Shown: positions 26,007 to 34,824 of the stretch, in pieces
Layout: each line of letters opens with the position of its first letter
Position numbering within the stretch: position 1 is the stretch's first letter
NCBI RefSeq assembly: GCF_015594725.1
Contig: NZ_JADNRC010000003.1
Coordinates: 124,001 to 188,000, forward strand
Origin: Flavobacterium sp. ALJ2
Lineage (GTDB): Bacteria; Bacteroidota; Bacteroidia; Flavobacteriales; Flavobacteriaceae
Length of the DNA: 64,000 nucleotides
Direction: 5' to 3'
The notes under the pieces: generated by a model
The model's input: only the letters and a program-made list of their open reading frames with translations
The model's database searches: none
What the model was told of the DNA's origin: nothing
Program-made: the position numbers and the translations under genes

Positions 26007-27564
26007 CAGTTATTTCAGCTACGTTTACTTTAAAACCTTTTTTTAAATCTATTATAGTCGGAGCACTTTCATTAGCATAATAATCAATAAAAGTGATCGC
26101 ACATTCCTTATACTTCTTCATTTTTTTCTCTGAAAGAACAAAATAAATAGAATCGTCTATTTCATGAACTGTTAATTTATCAATAATCTGAGAAGGATCA
26201 TTGACATCTACTTTCCCTTCCATTTCTGCTCCATAAACAACTATATAACGTAGCTTAGTATTCAACGGATATTTAACCTTAAACGAATAATTAATACTAT
26301 CTTTTATAAACTCGCTAACTGTAGGCACATCAACCACAATCTTTTTAAGATTAGGAACCGCTAATGGAAGCGCTGGATATTTATATTGATTCTCCGACAA
26401 AAGACGCACCACATCTTGATTTTTATTAATTAGTAGTTTAGCACTAAAATAAGCACTTCCGGTTACGTTCTTAAAACTTCTGGCATAATCGACCTGATTT
26501 GGGATTTCGGTTGCAAGATTCCAGCTTTTATCGCTATCAGCTCTAATCTTATACGGACTGTGCCCAATATAAATTGCTGTATTATTAGAATTTTCAGACC
26601 ACCATTTTACCAGTTTTGAATAATTAGCTCTCGGATTATTCATGCTCCAATACAATTGAGGTATAATGTAATCAATCCATTTTTGATCCATCCATAAAAT
26701 AGGATCTGCATATAAATCATCATAATTAGACGTCGATTGTGTATCTGACCCTTTTGGATCTTTCGATTTATTACGCCAAACCCCAAAAGGACTAATTCCA
26801 AATTGTACCCATGGTTTACAGCTTTTTATTGCAATAGAAATCGTTTCAACAAAGTTACTCACATTCGCCCTGCGCCAATCGGCTAAACTAAGTCCGTTAC
26901 CGTATTTTTTATAAGAGCCTGTGTCGTTAAATTGTTTTCCTGGTATAGTATAAGGATAAAAATAATCATCAAAATGAATGGCATCAATATCGTAATTCTC
27001 AACAACTTCTTCTACAATAGTAGTTAAGTGCTCCTGTACTTCGGGTAAAGCTGGATCATAATATAATTTACCTCCGTATTCAATCATCCATTCTGGATGT
27101 TTAATTACGTCATGGTTGGAGTATAAACTATCTTTTTTTAAGTCAAATGTAGCTCTATAAGGATTCATCCAAGCATGAAATTCAAATCCTCTGATATGTG
27201 CTTGTTCAATCATCCATGCCAAAACATCATAATATGGTTTTGGTTCTTGTCCTTCTTTTCCTGTCAAATAACGTGACCAAGGAGCTAATTTAGTAGGGTA
27301 AATAGCATCACCAACACTTCGTATCTGTACTATTACAGCATTAAAGTTTAATTTTTTATATGTTTCTAAAATTTCAATATAATCAGCTTTTTGCTTTTCA
27401 GCATTATCAACTTTGCTTTTTGGCCAATCAATATTAACAACAGTAGCAATCCAAACCCCTCTAAACTCGTTTTTAGGATATTGAGACTTTTCCTGAGAAC
27501 TACCGTTCCACCCAAAAAAAATAAATAATAAAAAAAATAATATTATGTGCTGATTTTTATGCAT
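25990..27564 (-). CDS. GHL10 (DUF187) glycoside hydrolase, DigH-like
   Basis: A 524-residue exported protein. A signal peptide (residues 1-23) is followed by the GHL10 start EFRGVWIATVVNIDWP. A TIM-barrel body carries AIHFDDYFYPY and FGISPFGVWRNK, both characteristic of the DUF187/GHL10 family. E. coli DigH of this family cleaves denuded peptidoglycan glycan strands. A C-terminal beta domain (about 400-524) follows. It is the first gene of the five-gene operon and overlaps the importer gene, consistent with periplasmic release of wall fragments that the importer then takes up. Confidence 0.88.
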   Translation of the reverse strand: MHKNQHIILFFLLFIFFGWNGSSQEKSQYPKNEFRGVWIATVVNIDWPKSKVDNAEKQKADYIEILETYKKLNFNAVIVQIRSVGDAIYPTKLAPWSRYLTGKEGQEPKPYYDVLAWMIEQAHIRGFEFHAWMNPYRATFDLKKDSLYSNHDVIKHPEWMIEYGGKLYYDPALPEVQEHLTTIVEEVVENYDIDAIHFDDYFYPYTIPGKQFNDTGSYKKYGNGLSLADWRRANVSNFVETISIAIKSCKPWVQFGISPFGVWRNKSKDPKGSDTQSTSNYDDLYADPILWMDQKWIDYIIPQLYWSMNNPRANYSKLVKWWSENSNNTAIYIGHSPYKIRADSDKSWNLATEIPNQVDYARSFKNVTGSAYFSAKLLINKNQDVVRLLSENQYKYPALPLAVPNLKKIVVDVPTVSEFIKDSINYSFKVKYPLNTKLRYIVVYGAEMEGKVDVNDPSQIIDKLTVHEIDDSIYFVLSEKKMKKYKECAITFIDYYANESAPTIIDLKKGFKVNVAEITDENRK

Positions 27565-27747
27565 TTCAATTTTAATTTATACAGAATCCAAAAATAGTTT
27601 TTTTAGTGAAGCATAAAAGATAATTTATTGATAAAATTTACAACTCACAGAAATTTAAACTTCAACACATACAAATAGCATTCCATTTAATATTAAATAC
27701 CTATATATTAATTAGATACACTTATTTTATTCAAAATTAAATCTAAT

Positions 27748-28206
27748 TTAAAAACGAAGTTCCATTATAGTAAATTCTTGTCCAGATTTAAAAAAAGTGA
27801 TGCGCGTATCTCTCAATCCTAATTTTTCATAAAAAGACTTTTTGTTTACTCTGGCATTACACCAAATCCGCTTTACACCTCTATTCTTAGCTTGTTGCAG
27901 AATATAATCCATTAGTACTGTTGCGTTACCTTTCCCCTGCTCTTCAGTTAATGTTGCTAATTTTCTAAATTGCATCTCCTCATTACCTTCAAAACAAGAA
28001 ACAATAGCGACAAGCTTGAACTCATTATATAATCCAAAATGAATACCTAAATAATCTTCTTTTAACTGTACAAATTCTAAAGGCATATCTGGCCACATCA
28101 CCTTATGCCGAATTGCCCATGTTTCTGAAGCAGGAATTTCATTGATAATCATAATTACTTTTTGAAGGGCTAAAAATTCAAATTTAGCATTAATTATTTT
28201 ATCCAT
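27748..28206 (-). CDS. GNAT family N-acetyltransferase
   Basis: An acetyltransferase with FRKLATLTEEQGKGNATVLM (acetyl-CoA loop Q-x-x-G-K-G) and the C-terminal NARVNKKSFYEKLGL block. The frame is open for 152 residues, but the homologous part begins at MIINEIPASETWAIRH. The true start is therefore probably the Met codon ending at 28152, giving 134 residues. Such ElaA/YitI-like proteins have unknown substrates. It stands alone on the minus strand. Confidence 0.85.
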   Translation of the reverse strand: MDKIINAKFEFLALQKVIMIINEIPASETWAIRHKVMWPDMPLEFVQLKEDYLGIHFGLYNEFKLVAIVSCFEGNEEMQFRKLATLTEEQGKGNATVLMDYILQQAKNRGVKRIWCNARVNKKSFYEKLGLRDTRITFFKSGQEFTIMELRF

Positions 28207-28463
28207 CTTACACCAATATAATGTTTAACTTATAAACTCTTTTAGTGTGTTTTTTTTTTCAGAATTAACCTATATTAAAACTGGGTCTACAATTTTTTCC
28301 CCTATTTGACTCTCAAAAAAAAAATTACATTATAGTACATTTCAACTAATTACTATTGCTACTAGCAAAATCCTGAACAAAAACAAACAATATATGCCTT
28401 TCAATTTCGATATATAATAATTAATTTTAACAGCAAAATTTATCCCCCTAACAATCTACACGT

Positions 28464-29024
28464 ATGAAAAAGTTTTTTCTAATCACGCTGTTATCCATCA
28501 GTGTAAATTCATTTTCCCAATTACTCGAACTTGGCCCTATTCTTTCTTCTAATGTAACTTCAATTTCAACAAATGACTACAATTCTGATAGTTCAGGAAC
28601 ATCAATTGGTTTTGGAGGGTTTGCAAGAGTAAATTTATTAATGCTTTATGGACAAGCTGAATTTGGATATGCTCAATCTAAATTTACAGTCTCTGAATCT
28701 GGAGTCGCCAATACTGATTATAAATTATCCGGAACCGAAGCTACATTAATCGTAGGTTACAAAATTATTCCTTTAGGCAAACTAGGAAATATTAGACTAT
28801 TTGGTGGTTACAACTGGAAAAACTACTCCAATATTGACCGAAGCAATAACCTAAACTATATCGACATTATAAAAAACAACAATAGTATCCTTGGCGGAGT
28901 TGGTGTCGATTTATGGAAACTCACAGTAGATTTTAGATATTTAGCAGGAATTACAGATATTGATGCATCTAATTTAAAAGTAAAAACTACAGTTTCAAAT
29001 ATTAGCTTAGGATTTAAATTCTAA
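28464..29024 (+). CDS. Outer membrane beta-barrel protein
   Basis: A 186-residue protein with a signal peptide (MKKFFLITLLSISVNSFSQ). Eight or so amphipathic beta strands follow with alternating hydrophobic residues, ending in an aromatic residue (SNISLGFKF), the outer-membrane-protein insertion signature. It is a small OmpW/OprB-like porin or adhesin-type barrel of unknown role. It is a single gene with no close partner. Confidence 0.78.
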   Translation: MKKFFLITLLSISVNSFSQLLELGPILSSNVTSISTNDYNSDSSGTSIGFGGFARVNLLMLYGQAEFGYAQSKFTVSESGVANTDYKLSGTEATLIVGYKIIPLGKLGNIRLFGGYNWKNYSNIDRSNNLNYIDIIKNNNSILGGVGVDLWKLTVDFRYLAGITDIDASNLKVKTTVSNISLGFKF

Positions 29025-29129
29025 AATTAAATAATTTACTGTTTCCCGTTATCCTCAAATTATTTTCTTTTGTATTTTTATGAAATAAAACAACTATTAA
29101 AAACTTTTTTAACCTTAATCAATACTAGA

Positions 29130-29462
29130 ATGGGAAAATTTGTCATCACAAAAAGAACTAACGGAGAGTTTCAATTTAATTTAAAAGCCAATAACGGACA
29201 GACAATCCTAGCAAGTGAAGGGTATTCTGCAAAAGCAGGCTGTTTAAACGGCATCGAATCCGTAAAAACGAATTCTCAAGACGATTTGAAGTTTACTAGA
29301 GAAACAGCCAAAAACGGAAAACCTTATTTTAACCTAAAAGCAACCAATGGTCAAATCATTGGAACTAGCGAAATGTACGAAAGTGTAGCTGCAAGAGATA
29401 ACGGAATCGAATCGGTAAAAACCAATGCTCCTACCTCAATTACAGATGACCAAACTCTTTAA
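29130..29462 (+). CDS. DUF1508 (YegP-like) protein
   Basis: 110 residues from MGKFVITKRTNGEFQ, with two tandem YegP/DUF1508 repeats (GEFQFNLKANNGQTILASE and GKPYFNLKATNGQIIGTSE), each followed by GIESVKTN. The frame is open from 29070, but the upstream 20 codons are unrelated to the domain, so the Met at 29130 is preferred. The family is often stress-linked; function is unknown. A terminator follows. Confidence 0.9.
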   Translation: MGKFVITKRTNGEFQFNLKANNGQTILASEGYSAKAGCLNGIESVKTNSQDDLKFTRETAKNGKPYFNLKATNGQIIGTSEMYESVAARDNGIESVKTNAPTSITDDQTL

Positions 29463-29812
29463 TAAATAGTTTGAAACATATTTTAAAAAGCCAAAACCAC
29501 TCTAATCGGGTGGTTTTATTTTTGGGAAACAATTTGCTTCGCTCTTGTTCAATTTCTCATTATTTTATATCTTTTATCTCTAAAAAAGATACCGCTATGA
29601 TCTTAGTTTAAACTTTACCCCTTCATTAATAGCAATAAAACAAAACTCAAAATCAAATCTTAAATCGCCATCTGCCTATGTCAAAGCCCCTTTTTCTACA
29701 AACCCTTAATAAAACGTCAAAAGATATAAATTTATTTTTTAAAATAAAAACTAACAATTACTATGTTAAAATTATTTTTCGACTACATTTACTAATAAAT
29801 TTAATATAAATT
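29463..29812. other. Gap before the cold-shock gene
   Basis: After the terminator there is only AT-rich sequence, including the presumed leader of the cold-shock gene. No standard TAnnTTTG box was found; tacattta at 29782-29789 is a near match. No gene seen. Confidence 0.35.
29493..29523 (+). terminator. Terminator after the DUF1508 gene
   Basis: Arms aaaccac and gtggttt are followed by a T-rich run, 31 bases after the stop codon. Confidence 0.7.
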
Positions 29813-30004
29813 ATGAAAACAGGAGTAGTAAAATTTTACAATGAAGCAAAAGGATTTGGATTCATTACAGAAGAAGGTACAGGACAAGACATTTTTGTTC
29901 ATGCATCAGGCTTAAAAGAGCAAATTAGTGAAAATGATTCTGTTCAATTTGAAATAGTTGACGGAAAAAAAGGCAAAAATGCAGTTGAAGTTTCAGTAGT
30001 TTAA
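29813..30004 (+). CDS. Cold-shock domain protein
   Basis: A 63-residue CspA-type protein. The RNP1 motif is KGFGFI and the RNP2 motif DIFVHAS, in a complete five-strand cold-shock domain. It binds single-stranded nucleic acid and probably melts mRNA structure. A long AT-rich leader precedes it. It is monocistronic. Confidence 0.96.
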   Translation: MKTGVVKFYNEAKGFGFITEEGTGQDIFVHASGLKEQISENDSVQFEIVDGKKGKNAVEVSVV

Positions 30005-30475
30005 TACTGTTTAACATTAAAATTTGCATTAATTACGATTGCCTATTGGTTTAATATGAAGATAAAGAATACTATTCGATACACTCTCAATAATAAAACC
30101 CTACAAATCACTCACGACGATTAGCAAAACAAAAATCCTGTAGACAAATGTTTACAGGATTTTTTTATTACTAATAAAAACTTCCTCATATATTACACCT
30201 ACCCAAAACCAACTGTTTGCCTATAAATATTATATACTTTTTTAGTTTACCAACAAATAAATAATGTACAAACAACTACTACTCACAAAGCAAATCTTAC
30301 AGATTGGTGTATACTATTTTATAACTATATTTTTCTCTTGAATAAATTTTTAAATAAAATTGCTGTTATTTGCACCCTAAAGTTTATTTAAATAGGTAAG
30401 CTAGCCTTAATGGCTAAATTTAGAACTCAATATTTTTTTGAAAATTGAGCTAAAATCAGTCATCATATTTACGTT
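30005..30475. other. Gap between cold-shock gene and sigma factor operon
   Basis: It contains a strong terminator at 30132-30168. Just before the sigma gene there are two short hairpins: tagcc/ggcta at 30402-30416 and ctcaat/attgag at 30426-30449. No open frame of interest. Confidence 0.45.
30132..30168 (+). terminator. Intrinsic terminator
   Basis: Arms aaaatcctgta and tacaggatttt are followed by T7. The stem is nearly the same as that of the tmRNA terminator at 35781-35816. Confidence 0.8.
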
Positions 30476-30997
30476 ATGGACAATAAAAAGTTTATATTAA
30501 GTTTAAAAAAAGGTAATGAAGCTTCTTTCAAGGAAGCTTATCTAAATTACTACGATAAACTAATAAACATTGCCAAGCGATTTAATTTTACTGTTCTTAG
30601 CCCACAGGATTTCGTTCAAGAGACTTTTTTACGATTATATAATAAAAGAGAATTACTCAATGAAGATGTTTTATTTGATAAACAATTGTTTACAATATGC
30701 AAAAACATCATTATAAATCATCTTAATAGAGAAAACAAACTAATTCAGCTTGATCCTCTAGAATTTCAAATGGAGCAAGAAGATACTGAAACAGATATTT
30801 TTGAAGAAAGAAGAGAAAAATTATACAACTTCATAAATCTACTTCCCGAACAACAACAAAAAATATTCACGTTACACAAACTGGAAAATCTTAGTTATAA
30901 AGAGATTGCAGAAATGACAGATCTTTCTGAAAAGACCATTGCCAATCATATTTATCTTGCCAGTAAATTTATTCGAAAAAAAATAGAAGAACATTAG
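30476..30997 (+). CDS. ECF RNA polymerase sigma factor (FecI-like)
   Basis: A 173-residue sigma-70 family protein. Region 2 is residues about 10-75 (DFVQETFLRLYNKRELL). Region 4 is about 115-170 (LPEQQQKIFTLHKLENLSYK, then EIAEMTDLSEKTIANHI). It would direct polymerase to the operon promoter when released by the FecR-like protein encoded downstream. The order sigma, small ORF, FecR, STN-TonB receptor is the Bacteroidota trans-envelope signalling arrangement. Confidence 0.94.
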   Translation: MDNKKFILSLKKGNEASFKEAYLNYYDKLINIAKRFNFTVLSPQDFVQETFLRLYNKRELLNEDVLFDKQLFTICKNIIINHLNRENKLIQLDPLEFQMEQEDTETDIFEERREKLYNFINLLPEQQQKIFTLHKLENLSYKEIAEMTDLSEKTIANHIYLASKFIRKKIEEH

Positions 30998-31003
30998 GAA
31001 CTT

Positions 31004-31041
31004 TTATGTTCTCGTTTGTTATACATATAAACGGAACATAA
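31004..31041 (+). promoter_or_regulatory. Hairpin overlapping the start region of the small ORF
   Basis: Arms ttatgttc-t-cgttt and aaacggaacataa pair over 13 bp with a single bulged T and an 11-base loop. The stem ends one base before the ATG at 31043. It could block ribosome access or cause partial termination between sigma and the genes below. Confidence 0.55.
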
Positions 31042-31042
31042 A

Positions 31043-31252
31043 ATGCGTACTGAATCTTATAAAACTGATGTTATAACTAAAGAAGATGCAAGCTTTATTG
31101 TACTGCTTCTGCAGTTTATCATTTCTGATTGTATAATGAATTTTGATTTGAATAATAGTGATCATATTCTAAGAATCGAAACCAACAGAGATATTAAGGA
31201 AATGGTTTATGGTGTTTTTAATAAACAAGGATTTTATTGTCAAAAACTTTAA
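31043..31252 (+). CDS. Small protein between sigma and anti-sigma genes
   Basis: A 69-residue frame with an alternating pattern (ITKEDASFIVLLLQFIISDC, then NFDLNNSDHILRIETN and VFNKQGFYCQKL). This suggests a beta-alpha-beta ferredoxin-like fold such as an HMA-like domain that lacks the CxxC motif. It starts 45 bases after the sigma stop and ends 12 bases before the FecR-like gene, so it is co-transcribed. It might modulate the sigma/anti-sigma pair or be a metal- or heme-linked partner; no function can be claimed. Confidence 0.6.
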   Translation: MRTESYKTDVITKEDASFIVLLLQFIISDCIMNFDLNNSDHILRIETNRDIKEMVYGVFNKQGFYCQKL

Positions 31253-31264
31253 CGCACAAAAGAT

Positions 31265-32110
31265 ATGGACGAAAAAAAATTAGAAGAGGAATTAAAAAAG
31301 TTATGGGATGAAACTCCCGTTTCACATTCCGACACTGAAAAAGAGGATTCTTGGGAAGAATTTCAATTAAAAGCATTCCCTCCTAAAAAGCAAAAAAATA
31401 ACCCATGGCGTTATTATGCAGCAGCCGCGGTTTTAATTTTTGCTCTTGTTGGGACAGGACTATACTTTACTAATGACCCTATAAGTAATAATATTGAAAT
31501 TGTCGAAAATACAATTGAAAATACTACTTCTATAATCAAAATTATAGCCTTACCAGATAGTACAAAAGTAGAATTGAGTCCAAATTCTAAAATCATGTAT
31601 GCCGCTAATTTTGCTGCTAATAGAAAAGTAGAGGTAAATGGAGAAGCTTATTTTAAAGTTAAAAAAGATAAAAAGCATCCTTTTCAGGTATTTTGTAACG
31701 AAACTACAACTACAGTATTAGGCACCTCTTTTACAGTTAAAGGCTATCCTAAAAAAGAAGTGGCGGTGGAACTTTACGAAGGAAGTGTTGAGATGAGTGT
31801 AAAAAACCAGACTCAAAAATGGATACTGAAACCAGGAGAGAAATTCATTTACGGGAACGACGAAACCGCTTCGGTAACAGGATTTAATAGGTTTGTGGAT
31901 TTTGATAACGAAAAACTAAGCAATGTAAGCAGCTATATCGAGACAAATTATGGGTACAAAGTGATTATCCCAAAAGAATATGCTAACCAACGAATTACTG
32001 TGCGAATAAATAAAAAGGAAGATTTAAAAACAATTATTCTATTAATATCCGAAATGTATAACCTAAACTATGAAGTAAATGAAAAATTAAAACAGATTAC
32101 TTTTCAATAG
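31265..32110 (+). CDS. FecR-family anti-sigma factor
   Basis: A 281-residue single-pass protein. The cytoplasmic N-terminus (about 1-50) is followed by one membrane helix (YYAAAAVLIFALVGTGLYF). The periplasmic FecR domain carries LPDSTKVELSPNSKIMYA and VEVNGEAYFKVKKDKKHPF. The C-terminal DUF4974-type segment begins at FDNEKLSNVSSYIETNYG. It relays the receptor state to the sigma factor. All parts are intact. Confidence 0.94.
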   Translation: MDEKKLEEELKKLWDETPVSHSDTEKEDSWEEFQLKAFPPKKQKNNPWRYYAAAAVLIFALVGTGLYFTNDPISNNIEIVENTIENTTSIIKIIALPDSTKVELSPNSKIMYAANFAANRKVEVNGEAYFKVKKDKKHPFQVFCNETTTTVLGTSFTVKGYPKKEVAVELYEGSVEMSVKNQTQKWILKPGEKFIYGNDETASVTGFNRFVDFDNEKLSNVSSYIETNYGYKVIIPKEYANQRITVRINKKEDLKTIILLISEMYNLNYEVNEKLKQITFQ

Positions 32111-32118
32111 AAAAGAAA

Positions 32119-32151
32119 AAGGATGCACTAGCCGCGAAACTAAACATCCTT
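32119..32151 (+). promoter_or_regulatory. Hairpin between FecR-like and receptor genes
   Basis: Arms aaggatg and catcctt surround a 19-base loop, nine bases after the FecR stop. It has no T-run, so more likely an attenuator or mRNA stability element than a terminator. Confidence 0.35.
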
Positions 32152-32210
32152 CCCTTAGTCAAGATAGTATAAAACTATCCATTCAATAATATTCAAAAAT
32201 ACAAAAATTC

Positions 32211-34820
32211 ATGAAGCATATAATTTCAGCATGCTTTTTTTTACTCAGTTGGAGTATGTTCTCTCAAAACATAACCGTAACTGTAGATCAAACTGTAACA
32301 TTAAAAGATTTTTTTAAGCAAATTGAGAATCAAACCGATTACAAATTTGCTTTTACAGATCAGATTAATAAGAGTCAAAAGTATTTTACCCAAAAACAGA
32401 CATTTAAAAATAGTGAGATAAAAAACCTTATTAGTGAGCTTAATAAGATTTCATCCGTTCAATTTTCAATTGTAGGTAATAATATTTTCGTAAAACAAAA
32501 AGTTATAAAAGGAGCCAAAAAGAATAAACTGACCGGACAAATTCTTGATGAAAACAGAGAACCAGTTATTGGAGCTAATGTATTTGTTGAAGAAATAGAA
32601 ATAGGCGCTATAACCGATATAAATGGAAGGTATTCTTTAGACTTAGATAATGGGATTTATACTCTTTTGGTTAGTTACGTGGGGTTTAAGAATAAAAAAA
32701 AACAAATTACAGTTTCTCATGATTTAAAAGCTGATTTCAGCATGGAGTCAGATAGTCACGAATTAGAACAGGTAGTCATAACTACAAACAAGGCAGTTGA
32801 TGTAAGAAATACTCAGATGAGTGTTAATAAGCTTTCAATGGCTGAGATTAAAAGATTACCGACTGCAATGGGTGAAGCAGATCCTTTAAAATCATTATTG
32901 ACTTTGCCCGGTGTTACAAATTCCGGCGAAGCTTCATCTGGTTTTAATGTGCGTGGAGGTGCTGCTGATCAGAATTTGATTCTTTTAGATGGAGCTCCAG
33001 TATACGGAGATTCTCACATGTTTGGCTTCTTTTCTATTTTTAATGCCGACATCGTTAGCGGATTAGATTTATACAAAGGAGGGATTCCTTCTAAATTTGG
33101 AGGACGCGTTTCTTCAGTTCTTGATATAACTCAGCAAACAGGAGATCTTAATGAATATAAAGTAAACGGAGGTATTGGTCTTATATCAAGCCGCCTTTTG
33201 GTACAAGGACCTCTGAAAAAAGATGTTGGATCGTTTATTATTGCAGGACGTGCTTCTTATGCACATTTATTCTTGAAACTTACTGATATTAAGAGTTCTG
33301 TAATGTTTTATGATATTAATGCTAAACTTAATTATCGTTTAGGAGCCAATAATACAATTGCTTTTTCTGGTTACCTAGGAAATGATTTATTTGATATTAA
33401 TAACTTTTTTGCCAGTACCTACGGTAATACTATGGGAACGTTTAGCTGGAAACATAAATTTTCGGATAATTTAAACACGAACCTTTCTGTTTTTTACAGT
33501 GATTATAAATTTAATCTTACTATACCATTTCAAAAATTTGAATGGGATAGTAAAATTACTAACTACGGGCTTAAATATAACTGGAATCACACGATATCAG
33601 ACAATTTTAAACTGAACTATGGTATTGATGGTTTATATTATGATTTTAATCCGGGGACTATACAACCGTATGGTATTGGATCTTCGTATAATTATAATCA
33701 ATTAGATAAAAAATATGCTTTAGAAACTTCTGCTTATCTAGATGTCGAAAATCAGATTACAGAAAAACTGAATCTTCGTTATGGGCTTCGTTATAGTACG
33801 TTTTATCGTTTGGGTGGCGAAAGCATTAGTACTTACGAAAATGGAGAAGCAGTAGTGTACAATCCGTTATATCATATTTATGAAGAAGGAACACCAACCG
33901 GAAGTACCTATTACGGAAAAGGAAAAACCATAAGTAAGTTTAACAACCTTGAACCACGATTGGCATTATCATACGCTTTTAACGATGAAACTTCAGTAAA
34001 GGCGAGCTACAACAGAATGGCGCAATATATTCATATGTTGTCTAATACCCGCGCTCCGTTGCCTATGACGATCTGGACACCTAGCGGACCTTTTACAAAA
34101 CCACAAATGCTGGACCAATATGCAGTAGGATATTTCAAAAACTTTAAGGATCGTGAGTATTCTTTTGAAGGAGAATTATTTTATAAAAAAATCAAAAACC
34201 GTATCGATTACATTGATGGTGCAAATTTATTGGGTAACAATAATATCGAACAGGATATCCTGAACGGAGAAGCCAGATCGTATGGTATGGAGTTATTATT
34301 CAGAAAAAACACTGGTCGTTTTACAGGATGGGTTTCTTATACTTTGTCTAAGGCAGAACAAAAAACTCTTGGAAGAACACCCGAAGAGCCGGGTATAGCC
34401 AATGGCGATTGGTATTTATCAGGATACGACAAATTGCATAATTTGAATATTACTGCAAATTATGAATTCAACCGTAAATGGTCTTTTAATGCAAATTTCA
34501 CCTTACAATCAGGTCAGCCAGTAACATACCCAAACGGGTATTATGAATTTGGAGAAAGATATGTACCTAATTATACGTTGAGAAATTCAAACAGACTCCC
34601 TGCATATCATCATTTAGATATTGGTGCAACATATACCCCTAAACCAGATAAAAAGAAAGGATGGCAAAGCTATTGGGTATTTAGTATTTATAATCTTTAT
34701 AACAGACAAAATGCTGCATCGATGATGTTTTCACAAAATAATAATACGGGAGCTAATGAGTCCAGACAACTGTCTATTTACGGATTAGTACCAGGTGTTT
34801 CTTATAATTTTAAATTTTAA
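32211..34820 (+). CDS. TonB-dependent receptor with STN signalling domain
   Basis: An 869-residue outer-membrane receptor. Order: signal peptide (1-19), STN domain (about 20-98, TVDQTVTLKDFFKQIENQ), carboxypeptidase-regulatory-like domain (about 106-178, LTGQILDENREPVIGANVFV), plug (about 186-310, FNVRGGAADQNLILLDGAPV) and beta-barrel to the terminal SYNFKF. The STN domain contacts the FecR-like protein, so ligand binding would switch on the sigma factor. Ligand unknown. Its stop is four bases before the DUF4249 gene start. Confidence 0.95.
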   Translation: MKHIISACFFLLSWSMFSQNITVTVDQTVTLKDFFKQIENQTDYKFAFTDQINKSQKYFTQKQTFKNSEIKNLISELNKISSVQFSIVGNNIFVKQKVIKGAKKNKLTGQILDENREPVIGANVFVEEIEIGAITDINGRYSLDLDNGIYTLLVSYVGFKNKKKQITVSHDLKADFSMESDSHELEQVVITTNKAVDVRNTQMSVNKLSMAEIKRLPTAMGEADPLKSLLTLPGVTNSGEASSGFNVRGGAADQNLILLDGAPVYGDSHMFGFFSIFNADIVSGLDLYKGGIPSKFGGRVSSVLDITQQTGDLNEYKVNGGIGLISSRLLVQGPLKKDVGSFIIAGRASYAHLFLKLTDIKSSVMFYDINAKLNYRLGANNTIAFSGYLGNDLFDINNFFASTYGNTMGTFSWKHKFSDNLNTNLSVFYSDYKFNLTIPFQKFEWDSKITNYGLKYNWNHTISDNFKLNYGIDGLYYDFNPGTIQPYGIGSSYNYNQLDKKYALETSAYLDVENQITEKLNLRYGLRYSTFYRLGGESISTYENGEAVVYNPLYHIYEEGTPTGSTYYGKGKTISKFNNLEPRLALSYAFNDETSVKASYNRMAQYIHMLSNTRAPLPMTIWTPSGPFTKPQMLDQYAVGYFKNFKDREYSFEGELFYKKIKNRIDYIDGANLLGNNNIEQDILNGEARSYGMELLFRKNTGRFTGWVSYTLSKAEQKTLGRTPEEPGIANGDWYLSGYDKLHNLNITANYEFNRKWSFNANFTLQSGQPVTYPNGYYEFGERYVPNYTLRNSNRLPAYHHLDIGATYTPKPDKKKGWQSYWVFSIYNLYNRQNAASMMFSQNNNTGANESRQLSIYGLVPGVSYNFKF

Positions 34821-34824
34821 TAGC

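Noticed and set aside
27640-27669. acaactcac followed 21 bases later by ttcaacaca, resembling the LytTR-type repeat
   Set aside because: The second half-site matches poorly, and no TAnnTTTG box or plus-strand gene lies at the right distance.
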